A stretch of DNA of 64,000 nt from the NCBI RefSeq assembly GCF_018531445.1, contig NZ_JAHDTH010000004.1, positions 1 to 64,000 on the forward strand. Reading direction: 5' to 3'. Positions 36,698 to 48,805 of this stretch are shown here, in pieces (within the stretch, counting starts at the first letter, position 1; every line of letters begins with the position of its first letter). The notes beneath the pieces were generated by a model. It was not told the DNA's origin. It saw only the letters and a list, made by a program, of their open reading frames with translations, and searched no databases. This DNA comes from Pseudonocardia lacus (GTDB taxonomy: Bacteria > Actinomycetota > Actinomycetes > Mycobacteriales > Pseudonocardiaceae). The position numbers and the translations under genes are program-made.

Positions 36698-37177
36698 GTG
36701 ACCGATCCCAGCCGCAGCACCGCACCCCGCGCCCGCACCATGCGCTTCCAGGGCGTCGTCAACCGCATCGTCCGGGGCCTGCTGGCCGCGCCCCTGCTCT
36801 CGCGCGTCGTCGGACAGCGCCTGATCAGCGTGCACGTCGTCGGCCGCAAGTCGGGCCGCCGGTTCACCGTGCCCGTCGCCTACACCCGCCACCACGGGGC
36901 GCTGCTGATCGGCACCTCCTTCGCCTGGGCGCGCAACCTGCGCACCGGCGAGCCCGTCGAGGTCCGGTACCTGGGCAAGCTCCGGACGGCCGACGTGCGC
37001 GTGCACACCGACGAGGCCGACGTCGTGCGCCGCTACGACGCCATCGCCCGCGACAACCGCCAGTTCGCCGCGTTCAACGGCATCGGCTTCGACGCCGACG
37101 GCGCACCCCGGGCCGAGGACCTGCACGCCGCACGGGCCAGCGGGGCCCGCGTCCTGGAGCTCACCGTGCCGAGCTGA
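36698..37177 (+). CDS. nitroreductase/deazaflavin-type (DUF385) family protein
   Basis: A 159-residue split-barrel protein: LISVHVVGRKSGRRFTVPVAY (the GRKSG loop typical of DUF385/Ddn-like proteins), HHGALLIGTSFAWARNLRTGEPVEVRY and a C-terminal helix. Relatives use the cofactor F420 (Ddn) or heme; none is proved here. GTG 36698 has GGAGGG upstream. Divergent from marR. Its stop directly abuts the stop of pdxH on the other strand (37177/37178). Confidence 0.78.
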   Translation: MTDPSRSTAPRARTMRFQGVVNRIVRGLLAAPLLSRVVGQRLISVHVVGRKSGRRFTVPVAYTRHHGALLIGTSFAWARNLRTGEPVEVRYLGKLRTADVRVHTDEADVVRRYDAIARDNRQFAAFNGIGFDADGAPRAEDLHAARASGARVLELTVPS

Positions 37178-37858
37178 TCAGGGCGCCAGGCGCTTGACCG
37201 TCCAGGTGCGGTCCAGGTCGTCGCGCTCGAAGCGCAGCCGGTCGTGCATGCGGTCGGAGCGGCCCTGCCAGAACTCGACCGAGTCGGGCACGATCCGCCA
37301 GCCGCCCCAGTGGCCGGGCAGCGGCACCTCGTCCTGGCCCTCGAAGCGGTGGGTGATGGTGGCCAGCGCGTCGTCCAGGACGCGGCGGTCGCGCACCACC
37401 ACCGACTGCGCCGACGCCCACGCCCCCAGCTGCGCGCCGCGCGGGCGGCTCGACCAGTAGGCCAGCGTCTCGGACGGGTCGACCATCTCGACCGTGCCGC
37501 GCACCGTCACCTGCCGGTGCTGGGCGTACCAGGGGAACGTCGCCGACGCGTAGCGCGTCGACCGGATGTCGTGGCTCTTGGCCGACGTGTAGTTCGTGAA
37601 GAAGGCGATGCCGCGGGCGTCGAAGCCCTTGCACAGCACGGTCCGCGACGACGGGCGCCCGTCGGTGCCGGCCGTGGCCAGGACCATGGCGTTGGGCTCC
37701 ACCACCTCGGCGGCCACCGCCTCGGCGAACCAGGCGGCGAACTGCTCGTGCCAGGTGGCGGCCAGGTCGGCGACGTCGAGGCCGGCCGTCTCGTAGTCGA
37801 CCCGCATCGCAGCCAGGCCCTGCTCCGCGCCCGGACTCCCCGTCGTGGTGCTGTCCAC
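37178..37858 (-). CDS. pdxH: pyridoxamine/pyridoxine 5'-phosphate oxidase
   Basis: A 226-residue FMN enzyme that makes pyridoxal 5'-phosphate. Signature parts: EPNAMVLATAGTDGRPSSRTVLCKGFDARGIAFFTNY in outline (NAMVLAT, SRTVLCKGFD), YWSSRPRGAQLGAWASAQS and the terminal WQGRSDRMHDRLRFERD with the Arg and His that hold the substrate. Length and motifs are normal. In the enzyme family FMN is held by the RTVLCKG and YWSSRPR regions. Convergent with the DUF385 gene, no spacing. Confidence 0.95.
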   Translation of the reverse strand: MDSTTTGSPGAEQGLAAMRVDYETAGLDVADLAATWHEQFAAWFAEAVAAEVVEPNAMVLATAGTDGRPSSRTVLCKGFDARGIAFFTNYTSAKSHDIRSTRYASATFPWYAQHRQVTVRGTVEMVDPSETLAYWSSRPRGAQLGAWASAQSVVVRDRRVLDDALATITHRFEGQDEVPLPGHWGGWRIVPDSVEFWQGRSDRMHDRLRFERDDLDRTWTVKRLAP

Positions 37859-38102
37859 CCGGCCACGCTAGGCGGACGACCACGCAGCCGACAACGCCGG
37901 TGACCGATCCCACCCGCATGCCCCGTTGCCACGGACCAGCGGCGGGGGCAGATTGGCGCCAACCGCGTGCATCCTCTCGTCGCCCGTGGCCAGCCCCGAT
38001 CCGTGCACCGGGACCCCGGCCGGAGACGGGCGATCCTCCGGTCGTGGTCGCCACCGGCGGCCCGGCCGGCGCCTGTCGGGGACCACGATGAGGAGGACAC
38101 AG

Positions 38103-39272
38103 GTGTCCACTGCACCGACCACCGAGACCGCTGGGACGACGCCGGCCGCACCGGACGTACCGCCGCCCCCGCCCGGGTTCAAGTCGGGACTCGAGGGGCA
38201 CGTCGCCTTCCGCACCGAGATCGCCGAGCCGGACAAGGACGGCGGCGCCCTGCGCTACCGCGGCGTCGACATCGAGGACCTCGTCGGCAAGGTCAGCTTC
38301 GGCAACGTGTGGGCCCTGCTGGTGGACGGCCGGTTCGGGCCGGGCCTGCCCCCGGCCGAGCCGTTCCCGATCCCGGTGCACACCGGCGACGTCCGGGTCG
38401 ACGTGCAGGCGGCGCTGGCGATGCTCGCCCCGTACTGGGGCTACCGCCCGCTGCTCGACATCTCCGCCGACGAGGCCCGCGACCAGCTGGCCCGTGCCTC
38501 GGTGATGGCGCTGTCCTACGTGGCCCAGTCCGCGCGCGGGATCGGCGTGCCGGCCGTGCCGCAGAGCCGCATCGACGAGTGCTCGACCATCACCGAGCGG
38601 TTCATGACGCGCTGGCGCGGCGAGCCCGACCCGGCGCACGTGAAGGCCGTCGACGCGTACTGGGTGTCGGCCGCCGAGCACGGCATGAACGCCTCCACCT
38701 TCACCGCCCGCGTCATCGCCTCCACCGGCGCCGACGTGGCCGCCTCGATGTCCGGCGCGATCGGCGCCATGTCGGGCCCGTTGCACGGCGGCGCACCCGC
38801 CCGCGTGCTGCCGATGCTGGAGGAGACCGAGCGCACCGGCGACCCCGCCGGCCTCGTCCGCGGCATCCTCGACAACAAGCAGAAGCTGATGGGCTTCGGC
38901 CACCGCGTCTACCGCGCCGAGGACCCGCGCGCCCGCGTCCTGCGCCGCACCTGCCAGGAGCTGAACGCACCCCGCTACGAGGTGGCCGTCGCGCTGGAGC
39001 AGGCCGCGCTGGCGCTGCTGCGCGAGCGCCGCCCCGACCACCCCATCGAGACCAACGTCGAGTTCTGGGCCGCGGTCATCCTCGACTTCGCCGAGGTCCC
39101 GCCGCACATGATGCCGGCCATGTTCACCAGCGCCCGCACGGCCGGCTGGTCGGCGCACATCATGGAGCAGAAGCGGGAGAACAAGCTGGTCCGCCCGTCG
39201 GCCCAGTACATCGGCCCCGGCCCCCGCCGCCCCGAGCAGGTCGACGGCTGGACCGAGATCGCCCGCACCTGA
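38103..39272 (+). CDS. citrate synthase 2
   Basis: A 389-residue citrate synthase of the second actinobacterial group (citA-like). It has FRTEIAEPDKDGGALRYRGVDIEDLVG, MSGPLHGGAPARVLPMLE and LMGFGHRVYRAEDPRARVLR with the catalytic His, and NVEFWAAVILDFAEVPPHM with the Asp. GTG 38103 follows GAGGAGG. It lacks the longer N-terminus of the gltA product. The role next to the main citrate synthase is unknown; methylcitrate synthase activity is possible, but no prpC/D-type neighbours are here. Confidence 0.92.
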   Translation: MSTAPTTETAGTTPAAPDVPPPPPGFKSGLEGHVAFRTEIAEPDKDGGALRYRGVDIEDLVGKVSFGNVWALLVDGRFGPGLPPAEPFPIPVHTGDVRVDVQAALAMLAPYWGYRPLLDISADEARDQLARASVMALSYVAQSARGIGVPAVPQSRIDECSTITERFMTRWRGEPDPAHVKAVDAYWVSAAEHGMNASTFTARVIASTGADVAASMSGAIGAMSGPLHGGAPARVLPMLEETERTGDPAGLVRGILDNKQKLMGFGHRVYRAEDPRARVLRRTCQELNAPRYEVAVALEQAALALLRERRPDHPIETNVEFWAAVILDFAEVPPHMMPAMFTSARTAGWSAHIMEQKRENKLVRPSAQYIGPGPRRPEQVDGWTEIART

Positions 39273-39292
39273 CCGCCCCGTCCCACCCGCCC

Positions 39293-39355
39293 CGTCGAGA
39301 ACGAAGTTGTCGTGATCCACAAGCCCTGTTGACCACGACAACTTCGTTCTCGACG
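39293..39355. terminator. palindrome of the GTCGAGAACGA family with perfect 22-bp arms
   Basis: Arms 39293-39314 and 39334-39355 are exact reverse complements (outer part CGTCGAGAACGAAGTTGTCG). It lies between the convergent citrate synthase 2 and the spermidine-synthase-like gene. Confidence 0.8.
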
Positions 39356-39385
39356 CGCAGGCCCGGGCGCGAGCGGGCGGAGACC

Positions 39386-41602
39386 CTAGGGCTTGCCGTC
39401 CGACTCGGCGCCGGCCCCGGCGGCCACGCCGGCGTCCTCGGGGTCGGGGTCGGAGGTCTCGGGGTCGGAGGTCTCCTCGGCGGCGGTCTCGTCGACGGCG
39501 ACGGCCTCCGGGGCGGCGTCCCCGGTCAGTGAGCCCTTCGGGGCCAGCAGGAACGCCCCCAGGTACAGCGCCGCCGCCACCAGCAGCAGCCCCGGGAACC
39601 CGACGAGCAGCGCCGCGTACTCGATGCATCCGCCGACCATGGCGCCCAGCAGGTTCGCCCCGAAGGCGCCGGTGGCGTCGGAGGTCTCGGTGAAGCGCTT
39701 CGCGAACACCACGTTCGCCGCGAAGATCGGCAGGAACGCGATCACCACCGCGGCGACCAGGCGCACCGGGACGGGCAGCGCCAGCAGCCAGGACTCGGGG
39801 ATCAGCCAGCTCAGGGCCAGTCCGCCGAACAGCACCGCGTACATGACCTTCAGCGGAGGCGTGCGGAACCGGCGGGTGATCTCGACGGCGGCCAGCACGG
39901 CGATCAGGACGCCGGCCGAGACGATCGAGTTGACCACCCAGGTGGTGCCGAACAGCAGTGCGAACCCGGCGATGGACTTGGTCTGCAGCAGCAGGAACCC
40001 GGCGCCGAGCAGGAACAGGTCGGCGTAGGGGCGCATCCGGCGGTAGGTGCCCACCGGGCGCTCGCCGCCGGGCTCGCGCCTGCCCCGCCCGACCAGCGCG
40101 ACCGCGGCCACGCTGAAGGCCAGGATCAGCCCGATCGTGACCAGGTACAGCGACGGGATGGTGGCGCCGAACAGGTACAGGAACGGCCGCGAGTCGGTGG
40201 CCGGCGCCGGGGTGTTCTCGGTGGCGCCCGCCCACTCGGGGCCGCAGGACTGGTCGGCCGGGGTCAGACCGGTGGTGATGACGGCCTGGCCCAGCTCGCC
40301 GCCGACGACGTCGACGCAGGGCTTGTGCCCGAAGACCGTCTCCGCGGTGAGTGCGAGCCGGTCGATCAGCCAGCCCTCGCGGTAGTAGTTGTACATCGCC
40401 AGCGCGCCGCCGGGGTTGAGGTGCTCGCGGGCGGCGGCGAAGGACTCCTCGGTGAACAGGTAGCTCTCCAGGCGCAGCGAGCTGGCGCCCTGCACGAGGG
40501 TCAGGGAGTCGGGCAGCGCGAAGAGGATGCGGTCGTAGGTGCGGTCGGTGCGCGACAGGAACGCCCGGCCGTCGTCGACGTGCGTGGTCACCCGGGGGTC
40601 GTCGTAGGGGCGGTCCGGGTGCTTCTCGCGGCCGACCTGCAGCAGCCCCGGGTCGATCTCCACGGCGTCGACGTGGCGGGCGCCGTTGGCCAGCGCGATG
40701 GCCACGTCGGTCCCGCTGCCCGCGCCGATGATCAGGACGTCCTCGAAGTCCTGGCCGATCGCGCGCTCGTAGGGCAGCGCGTACTGCGGCTCGAACTGCA
40801 CCCGGGCCGCGGCCGGGATGGCCTGCTGGTGGGGCACGCCGTTGGCGGAGATGTCGACGATCGGGATGCCGTTGGACTCGCGCTCGCTGGTCTGGATCTT
40901 GTAGTACGGCGACCACGAGGCGCCCGGGGTCATCGACTCGGCGCGCAGCTCGCCGACCATCAGCGCCGAGGGGATCACGACGAGTAGCGCGCCGATCGCC
41001 ACCCCGGAGCGGGTCGGCGCCGGGATCAGCAGCACGCCGAACAGCACGGCGACGATCAGGCCCCACCACATCGGCGGCGCGCCCAGGAACGACAGCCCGG
41101 TGAACGCGACGATGCCGATCAGGCTGCCGATCAGGTCGAACCGGTAGGCCGTCAGCCGCGGCAGCTTGGTGAAGCACTTGCCGACCAGCTCGGCCGGTCC
41201 CGCGGTGATCACGGCGGCGGCGGCGAACACGATCGGCAGCACGACCCAGGTGGGCGGGCCGGTGGTGAACAGGCTGGTGAAGTAGATGACCGAGTCGTCC
41301 TGGCCGCGGTCGACCGTCACCGGGAACGTCACGATGAACAGCACGAGCACGCCGAGGGTGATCGGCGAGTAGAACGGCCGCACGGTGGCCCGGTCGGCGC
41401 GCAGGAAGCCCAGCCCGATCCCGAGGAACGACCCGAGCAGCACGAAGTTGGAGAAGTAGCTCAGGTGGACCACGTTGGACCCGGTCCAGCGGATCAGCGC
41501 CAGCTCCACGAACAGCATCAGCGCGCTGGAGAGGACCAGGCGGGTGCGCACCCCGATGAGCGGGTTCTTCGGTGGCGCGGGGCTCGTCGCGGGAGCGGAC
41601 AT
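39386..41602 (-). CDS. polytopic membrane protein with a spermidine-synthase-like methyltransferase-fold domain
   Basis: A 738-residue protein: about seven membrane segments (25-240), a soluble domain (about 250-510) of the spermidine synthase/Rossmann type, then about seven more segments and an acidic, repetitive tail (EETSDPETSDPDPEDAG). The soluble part has VLIIGAGSGTDVAIALANGA (the glycine-rich loop), VDAVEIDPGLLQVGREKHP (acidic residue after strand 2) and a D/Y region near DDGRAFLSR. Such fusions are known in bacteria but are not proved to make spermidine. ATG 41602 leaves a 20-residue lead. The gene is alone; its divergent neighbour is an exporter operon. Confidence 0.78.
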   Translation of the reverse strand: MSAPATSPAPPKNPLIGVRTRLVLSSALMLFVELALIRWTGSNVVHLSYFSNFVLLGSFLGIGLGFLRADRATVRPFYSPITLGVLVLFIVTFPVTVDRGQDDSVIYFTSLFTTGPPTWVVLPIVFAAAAVITAGPAELVGKCFTKLPRLTAYRFDLIGSLIGIVAFTGLSFLGAPPMWWGLIVAVLFGVLLIPAPTRSGVAIGALLVVIPSALMVGELRAESMTPGASWSPYYKIQTSERESNGIPIVDISANGVPHQQAIPAAARVQFEPQYALPYERAIGQDFEDVLIIGAGSGTDVAIALANGARHVDAVEIDPGLLQVGREKHPDRPYDDPRVTTHVDDGRAFLSRTDRTYDRILFALPDSLTLVQGASSLRLESYLFTEESFAAAREHLNPGGALAMYNYYREGWLIDRLALTAETVFGHKPCVDVVGGELGQAVITTGLTPADQSCGPEWAGATENTPAPATDSRPFLYLFGATIPSLYLVTIGLILAFSVAAVALVGRGRREPGGERPVGTYRRMRPYADLFLLGAGFLLLQTKSIAGFALLFGTTWVVNSIVSAGVLIAVLAAVEITRRFRTPPLKVMYAVLFGGLALSWLIPESWLLALPVPVRLVAAVVIAFLPIFAANVVFAKRFTETSDATGAFGANLLGAMVGGCIEYAALLVGFPGLLLVAAALYLGAFLLAPKGSLTGDAAPEAVAVDETAAEETSDPETSDPDPEDAGVAAGAGAESDGKP

Positions 41603-41696
41603 GGCCCAGCAGCGTACGGGTGTCCATCGAACGACCGACGGCGGTTCCCACCGAGCGTTCGTCCCGGCCACGTCGTCGGCGCAGCACGCTGCTCTC

Positions 41697-42581
41697 ATGA
41701 CGGATGCAGCGATCAGCGTGCGGGGGCTGCGCAAGCGCTACCGGGGCTCGCGGCGGCCGGCCGTGGACGGCGTCGACCTCGACGTCGCGCGCGGCGAGGT
41801 GGTCGCCCTGCTGGGGCCGAACGGCGCCGGCAAGACGACGACGGTGGAGATCCTGGAGGGCCACCGCGACCGCGACGACGGCGAGGTGGCGGTGCTGGGC
41901 ACCGATCCCGCCGATGGCGGGCGGACCTGGCGGGCCCGGATCGGGGTGGTCACCCAGTCGGCGACCGACCTGCTGGAGCTCACCCCGGCCGAGGCCGTGC
42001 GGCACTTCGCCCGCTACTACCCCGACCCCCGCGACCCGGACGAGGTGCTGGAGCTGGTCGGGCTGGCCGACGCGCCGCGCGCGGTCGTGAAGCTCTCCGG
42101 CGGGCAGCGGCGCAGGCTGGACGTGGCGCTGGGCATCGTGGGGCGCCCCGAGCTGCTGTTCCTCGACGAGCCCACCACGGGCTTCGACCCGCAGGCCCGC
42201 CGCGACTTCTGGCGGCTCGTGCGGGCGCTGGCCGCGGAGGGCACCACGATCCTGCTGACCACCCACTACCTGGAGGAGGCCGAGGTGCTCGCCGACCGGC
42301 TCACCGTGATCACCGACGGGGTGGTCGTCGCCGAGGGCAGTCCGGCCACGCTGGCCGGCCGACAGTCCCGACCGGCGCTGGTCGGCTGGCTGGAGGACGG
42401 CCGGCCGCGCACGGAGGCGACGGCGACGCCGTCCGCGCTGGTCGCCGCGTTGGGCCAGCACTTCGGCGGGGAGGTGCCGGGGCTGAGCGTGCGCCGGCCG
42501 AGCCTGGAGGACGTCTACCTGGAGCTGCTGTCGGCCGCGGCGCCCGAGCCGGCCCTGGCGACCGCCGGGGGTGCCCGATGA
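41697..42581 (+). CDS. ABC exporter ATPase (DrrA/CcmA-like)
   Basis: A 294-residue ABC ATPase: Walker A GPNGAGKTT (about residue 40), signature LSGGQRRRLDVA, Walker B LLFLDEP, switch His in LLTTHYLEEAEVLADR. It matches the ABC-2 exporter group used for drugs or lipids. Its stop overlaps the permease start (ATGA). First gene of a four-gene operon with permease, kinase and response regulator, as in bacitracin-type or LiaFSR-neighbouring systems, suggesting control by the two-component system coded with it. Confidence 0.9.
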   Translation: MTDAAISVRGLRKRYRGSRRPAVDGVDLDVARGEVVALLGPNGAGKTTTVEILEGHRDRDDGEVAVLGTDPADGGRTWRARIGVVTQSATDLLELTPAEAVRHFARYYPDPRDPDEVLELVGLADAPRAVVKLSGGQRRRLDVALGIVGRPELLFLDEPTTGFDPQARRDFWRLVRALAAEGTTILLTTHYLEEAEVLADRLTVITDGVVVAEGSPATLAGRQSRPALVGWLEDGRPRTEATATPSALVAALGQHFGGEVPGLSVRRPSLEDVYLELLSAAAPEPALATAGGAR

Positions 42582-43402
42582 CCGCGCTCGCCCCGCCCCG
42601 GCTGCCGACGATCCTGCCGCTCGGGCTGGCCCGCGGCGCCCTGGAGCTGCGCCGGTTCTTCCGCAGCCGGGAGACGGTGGTCTTCACCTTCGCCCTGCCG
42701 ACCGTGCTGCTGGTGCTGCTCGGCTCGGTGTTCGGCGACCACGCCGAGGCCCAGGGCGTGACCTCGTCGCAGGTGCTGGCGGCCGGGATGATCGCCGCCG
42801 GGATCATGTCGACGACGTTCGTCAGCCTGGGCACCGACATCGCCGGCGACCGGGACGACGGCACGCTCAAGCGCCTGCGCGGCACGCCGATGCCGGCCGC
42901 GGCGTACTTCATCGGCAAGGTGGTTCTCGTCGCGGTGACGACGGTGGCCCAGATCGTGGTCATGCTGACCGTCGCCGTCGCGATGTTCGACCTCTCGCTG
43001 CCCGACACGGCGGGCGACTGGCTGACCTTCGCCTGGGTGTTCGCGCTCGGCGTCGTCGGCTGCTCGCTGCTGGGCATCGCGATCTCCAGCCTCGCCCGCA
43101 CGGCGCGCAGCGCCAGCGCCGTCACCCAGCTGCCCTACCTGGCGCTGCAGTTCATCTCCGGGGTGTTCGTCAACCCGATCACCGCGCTGCCCACCGGGCT
43201 GGTCGTGACGGCCTCGTTCTTCCCGGTCAAGTGGATGGCGCAGGGCTTCCGCTCGGTGTTCCTGCCCGACAGCATGGCGGCGTACGAACCGGCCGGGACC
43301 TGGGAGCTGGACCGGGTCGCGCTGGTGCTGGGCGCCTGGTGCGTGATCGGGTTGGTGCTGTGCCTGACGACGTTCCGCTGGCGGCGCGGTCAGGACGGGT
43401 GA
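42578..43402 (+). CDS. ABC-2 exporter permease
   Basis: A 274-residue membrane protein with six segments. ABC-2 features: GALELRRFFRSRETVVFTFALPTVLLVLLG at the start, GTLKRLRGTPMPAAAYFIGK (coupling loop) and a last part with LPYLALQFISGVFVNP and SFFPVKWMAQGFRSVF. ATG 42578 overlaps the ATPase stop; its own stop overlaps the kinase GTG, so all are translated together. Confidence 0.9.
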   Translation: MTALAPPRLPTILPLGLARGALELRRFFRSRETVVFTFALPTVLLVLLGSVFGDHAEAQGVTSSQVLAAGMIAAGIMSTTFVSLGTDIAGDRDDGTLKRLRGTPMPAAAYFIGKVVLVAVTTVAQIVVMLTVAVAMFDLSLPDTAGDWLTFAWVFALGVVGCSLLGIAISSLARTARSASAVTQLPYLALQFISGVFVNPITALPTGLVVTASFFPVKWMAQGFRSVFLPDSMAAYEPAGTWELDRVALVLGAWCVIGLVLCLTTFRWRRGQDG

Positions 43403-44630
43403 CCCTGGTGGGAGCGGCATTGCGCGAGGAGCGGGCGGACAGCGGGAGCGTGCTGCTGAGCTTCTGGCTCTGGGACGCGTTCTTCGCCGGCGCGACGATC
43501 CTCACCGCCGTGCTCATCGCGCTGGAGGACCGGCCGCCCGCCGCCAAGGTCGGGTCCATCGCAATCGTCGTCGCGATCAGTCTGGCCTGGCCGGTGCGCG
43601 GGCGCCGGCTGGCCCTGGCCGTGCACGACCGGCCGGTCACCGCGGGCCGGCTGGCGTTCTGCGCCGTGCTGGGGATCGGGATGGTCGCCGCGGTCGCGCT
43701 GGCCGACTCGGCCAACTGGGCAGCGTTCGTCGTGTACTCGCAGCTGTTCTGGCTGCTGCCGCTCGGCCCGGCCATCGCCGGGGTCGCCGTGCTGACGTTC
43801 CTGGCCCCGGTCGCCGGGGCCCTCTCCCGCGGGCAGGGAGTGCTGTTCGACCTGCTCCCGCCGCAGGCGCTGTTCATGACCCTGTTCGGGATCCTGGTCG
43901 GCATCTTCATCACCCGCCTCGCCGACGAGAGCACCCGGCGCGCCGCGCTGATCGCCGAGCTGGAGGCCAGCCAGGCCCAGGTGGCGGAGCTGTCGCACGT
44001 GGCGGGGGCGGCGGCCGAGCGCGAGCGGCTGGCCGGCGAGATCCACGACACCCTCGCCCAGGGCTTCACCAGCATCGTCACGCTTCTGCAGGCCGCGCAG
44101 GCCCAGTTCGACGCCGACCCCGCCGCCGCCCGCCGGCACGTCGACCTGGCCGTGCGCGCCGCGCGGGAGAACCTCGGGGAGGCCCGCCAGCTGGTGGCGG
44201 CGGGCGCGCCCGGCGAGGCCGCCGCCCGCTCGCTGGCCGACGCCGTCGGGCGCACCGCCGACCGCTACGCCGAGGAGACCGGCTCCCCCGCGGCCCGCAC
44301 CGTGCACGGCACGCCCCGCAAGGTCTCCGCCGAGACCGAGATCGTGCTGCTGCGCGCCGCCCAGGAGCTGCTGGCCAACGCCCGCCAGCACGCCGGCGCC
44401 GGGCGCGTCGAGGTCGACCTCGACTACACCGACCCCGACGCCGTCGCCCTCGCGGTGACCGACGACGGCCCCGGCTTCGACCCCGACGCCGTCGACGAGG
44501 GCAGTTTCGGGCTGCGGATACTGCGCGGGCGGGTCGAGCGGCTCGACGGCGAGGTCGACCTCGACCCCGGGCCCTCCGGCACGACCGTCACCGTCACCGT
44601 CCCCACCGCACCCACCCCCCAGGAGGTCAG

Positions 44631-44634
<4 letters not shown>
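43399..44634 (+). CDS. NarL-type sensor histidine kinase (HisKA_3)
   Basis: A 411-residue kinase: six membrane segments (25-170), a coiled coil, the HisKA_3 phospho-acceptor RERLAGEIHDTLAQGFTSIV (His216) and a HATPase domain with LLANARQHAGA and VTDDGPGFDPDAVDEGSFGL. It resembles DesK/LiaS-like kinases that sense the membrane. GTG 43399 overlaps the permease stop, and its stop overlaps the regulator start. Confidence 0.92.
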
Positions 44635-46416
<1,782 letters not shown>

Positions 46417-46438
46417 CGCACGCCTCCCCCGCGCCGGA

Positions 46439-46493
46439 GTTCAGGAAAGCCACGATGCTGCCCCCAGAGTTCAGCATCGTGGCTTTCCTGAAC
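46439..46493. terminator. perfect 22-bp palindrome of the GGAAAGCCAC family, terminator of serC
   Basis: Arms 46439-46460 and 46472-46493 are exact reverse complements; the core is CAGGAAAGCCACGATGCTG. An 11-nt loop separates them. It shares GGAAAGCCAC and the following AT with the element at 15894-15945. Confidence 0.85.
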
Positions 46494-46710
46494 CGGGGCC
46501 GGGGGCGGGTGGATCACGGTCCGGCATCATGGGGCGCGCTCCGGTGATCGACATGGAACGCTGCGCGCACGGAGGAGAGCCAGCCCGCCCGCACCGCCGG
46601 GCACCCCACGCGCCGGAACCGGCCTTTCGGGTCCGGCGCGCCTCCGTCGTGGGTTGCGATCCGGCAACTACCGTCACCCGGACGGGGAGAGACAGCGGGG
46701 AGGCCGACCG

Positions 46711-48120
<1,410 letters not shown>

Positions 48121-48134
48121 CCGTCGACCACCCA

Positions 48135-48199
48135 CCGTCGAGAACGAAGTTGTCGTGATCGACAGGGCTTGTTGATCACGACAACGTCGTTCTCGACGG
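48135..48199. terminator. palindrome of the GTCGAGAACGA family, likely bidirectional terminator
   Basis: About 30-bp arms with few mismatches; the outer part is CCGTCGAGAACGAAGTTGTC and the inner part GTGATC. It lies between the convergent sepH and DUF2537 genes. Confidence 0.78.
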
Positions 48200-48212
48200 A
48201 AGCTCGGCGGCG

Positions 48213-48740
48213 TCAGGCGAGCATGTCCAGCAGCAGCGCCACCCACGCGGCGACCAGGCCGGCGGCGGTCCCGATCGCCGGCCAGCGCCAGAACGGCACA
48301 CGGCGCAGCAGGTAGAGCGACGGCGCCAGGCCGAGCGCGACGAGCAGGTTCGCCGGCACCCACAGCAGCCCGAACGCCTGGGCGAACGCCTTGCTCAGCG
48401 CCACGTCCGCGATCGTCACCATGATCGCGAAGAAGGCCGAGATCGTCAGACCGGTGGCCCACGGCGTCGGGCCCGGCGGGTGCGCGGCCAGCCGCGGGTC
48501 CGGGCCGCCGACCCGCACCGACTCCGTCTCCCCCGTGCTCGGGTCGGTGAACTCGACCGGTCGGCCCAGCACGTCGGCCACCCGGCCGGCCAGCTGCAGG
48601 CCCCTCCTGCGCACCAGCGCCTTCTCGTTCGGACCGCCCGAACGGGCCGTCAGCAGGGCTAGCGCCGACCACTCGCGGACGGCGGCCTGCAGCTCCGCTG
48701 GCAGCGGGGCGTCCCCCGGCTGCCGGTCCCCCAGTTCCAA
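48213..48740 (-). CDS. DUF2537 family membrane protein
   Basis: A 175-residue protein: soluble N-terminal half (LPLPAELQ-like start: ELGDRQPGDAPLPAELQAAV, WSALALL, LVRRRGLQLAGRVADVLGRPVEF) and three or four membrane segments in the second half (ATGLTISAFFAIMVTIADVAL, LWVPANLLVALGLAPSLYLL). DUF2537 proteins are restricted to actinobacteria and often lie next to sepH; no function is known. TTG 48740 (MEL...) is chosen as start by its family-like beginning and the G-rich stretch before it, but it is uncertain. Confidence 0.72.
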   Translation of the reverse strand: MELGDRQPGDAPLPAELQAAVREWSALALLTARSGGPNEKALVRRRGLQLAGRVADVLGRPVEFTDPSTGETESVRVGGPDPRLAAHPPGPTPWATGLTISAFFAIMVTIADVALSKAFAQAFGLLWVPANLLVALGLAPSLYLLRRVPFWRWPAIGTAAGLVAAWVALLLDMLA

Positions 48741-48805
48741 CCCCGTGCCCCCCGTGGGCCGCGCGTAGCACGGTCGACCCCGACCGTTGCGCTCGGCGCA
48801 CAAGC

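Noticed and set aside
37953..37962. TTGGCGCCAA palindrome before citrate synthase 2
   Set aside because: Only 10 bp, easily by chance in GC-rich DNA, and far from the start codon.
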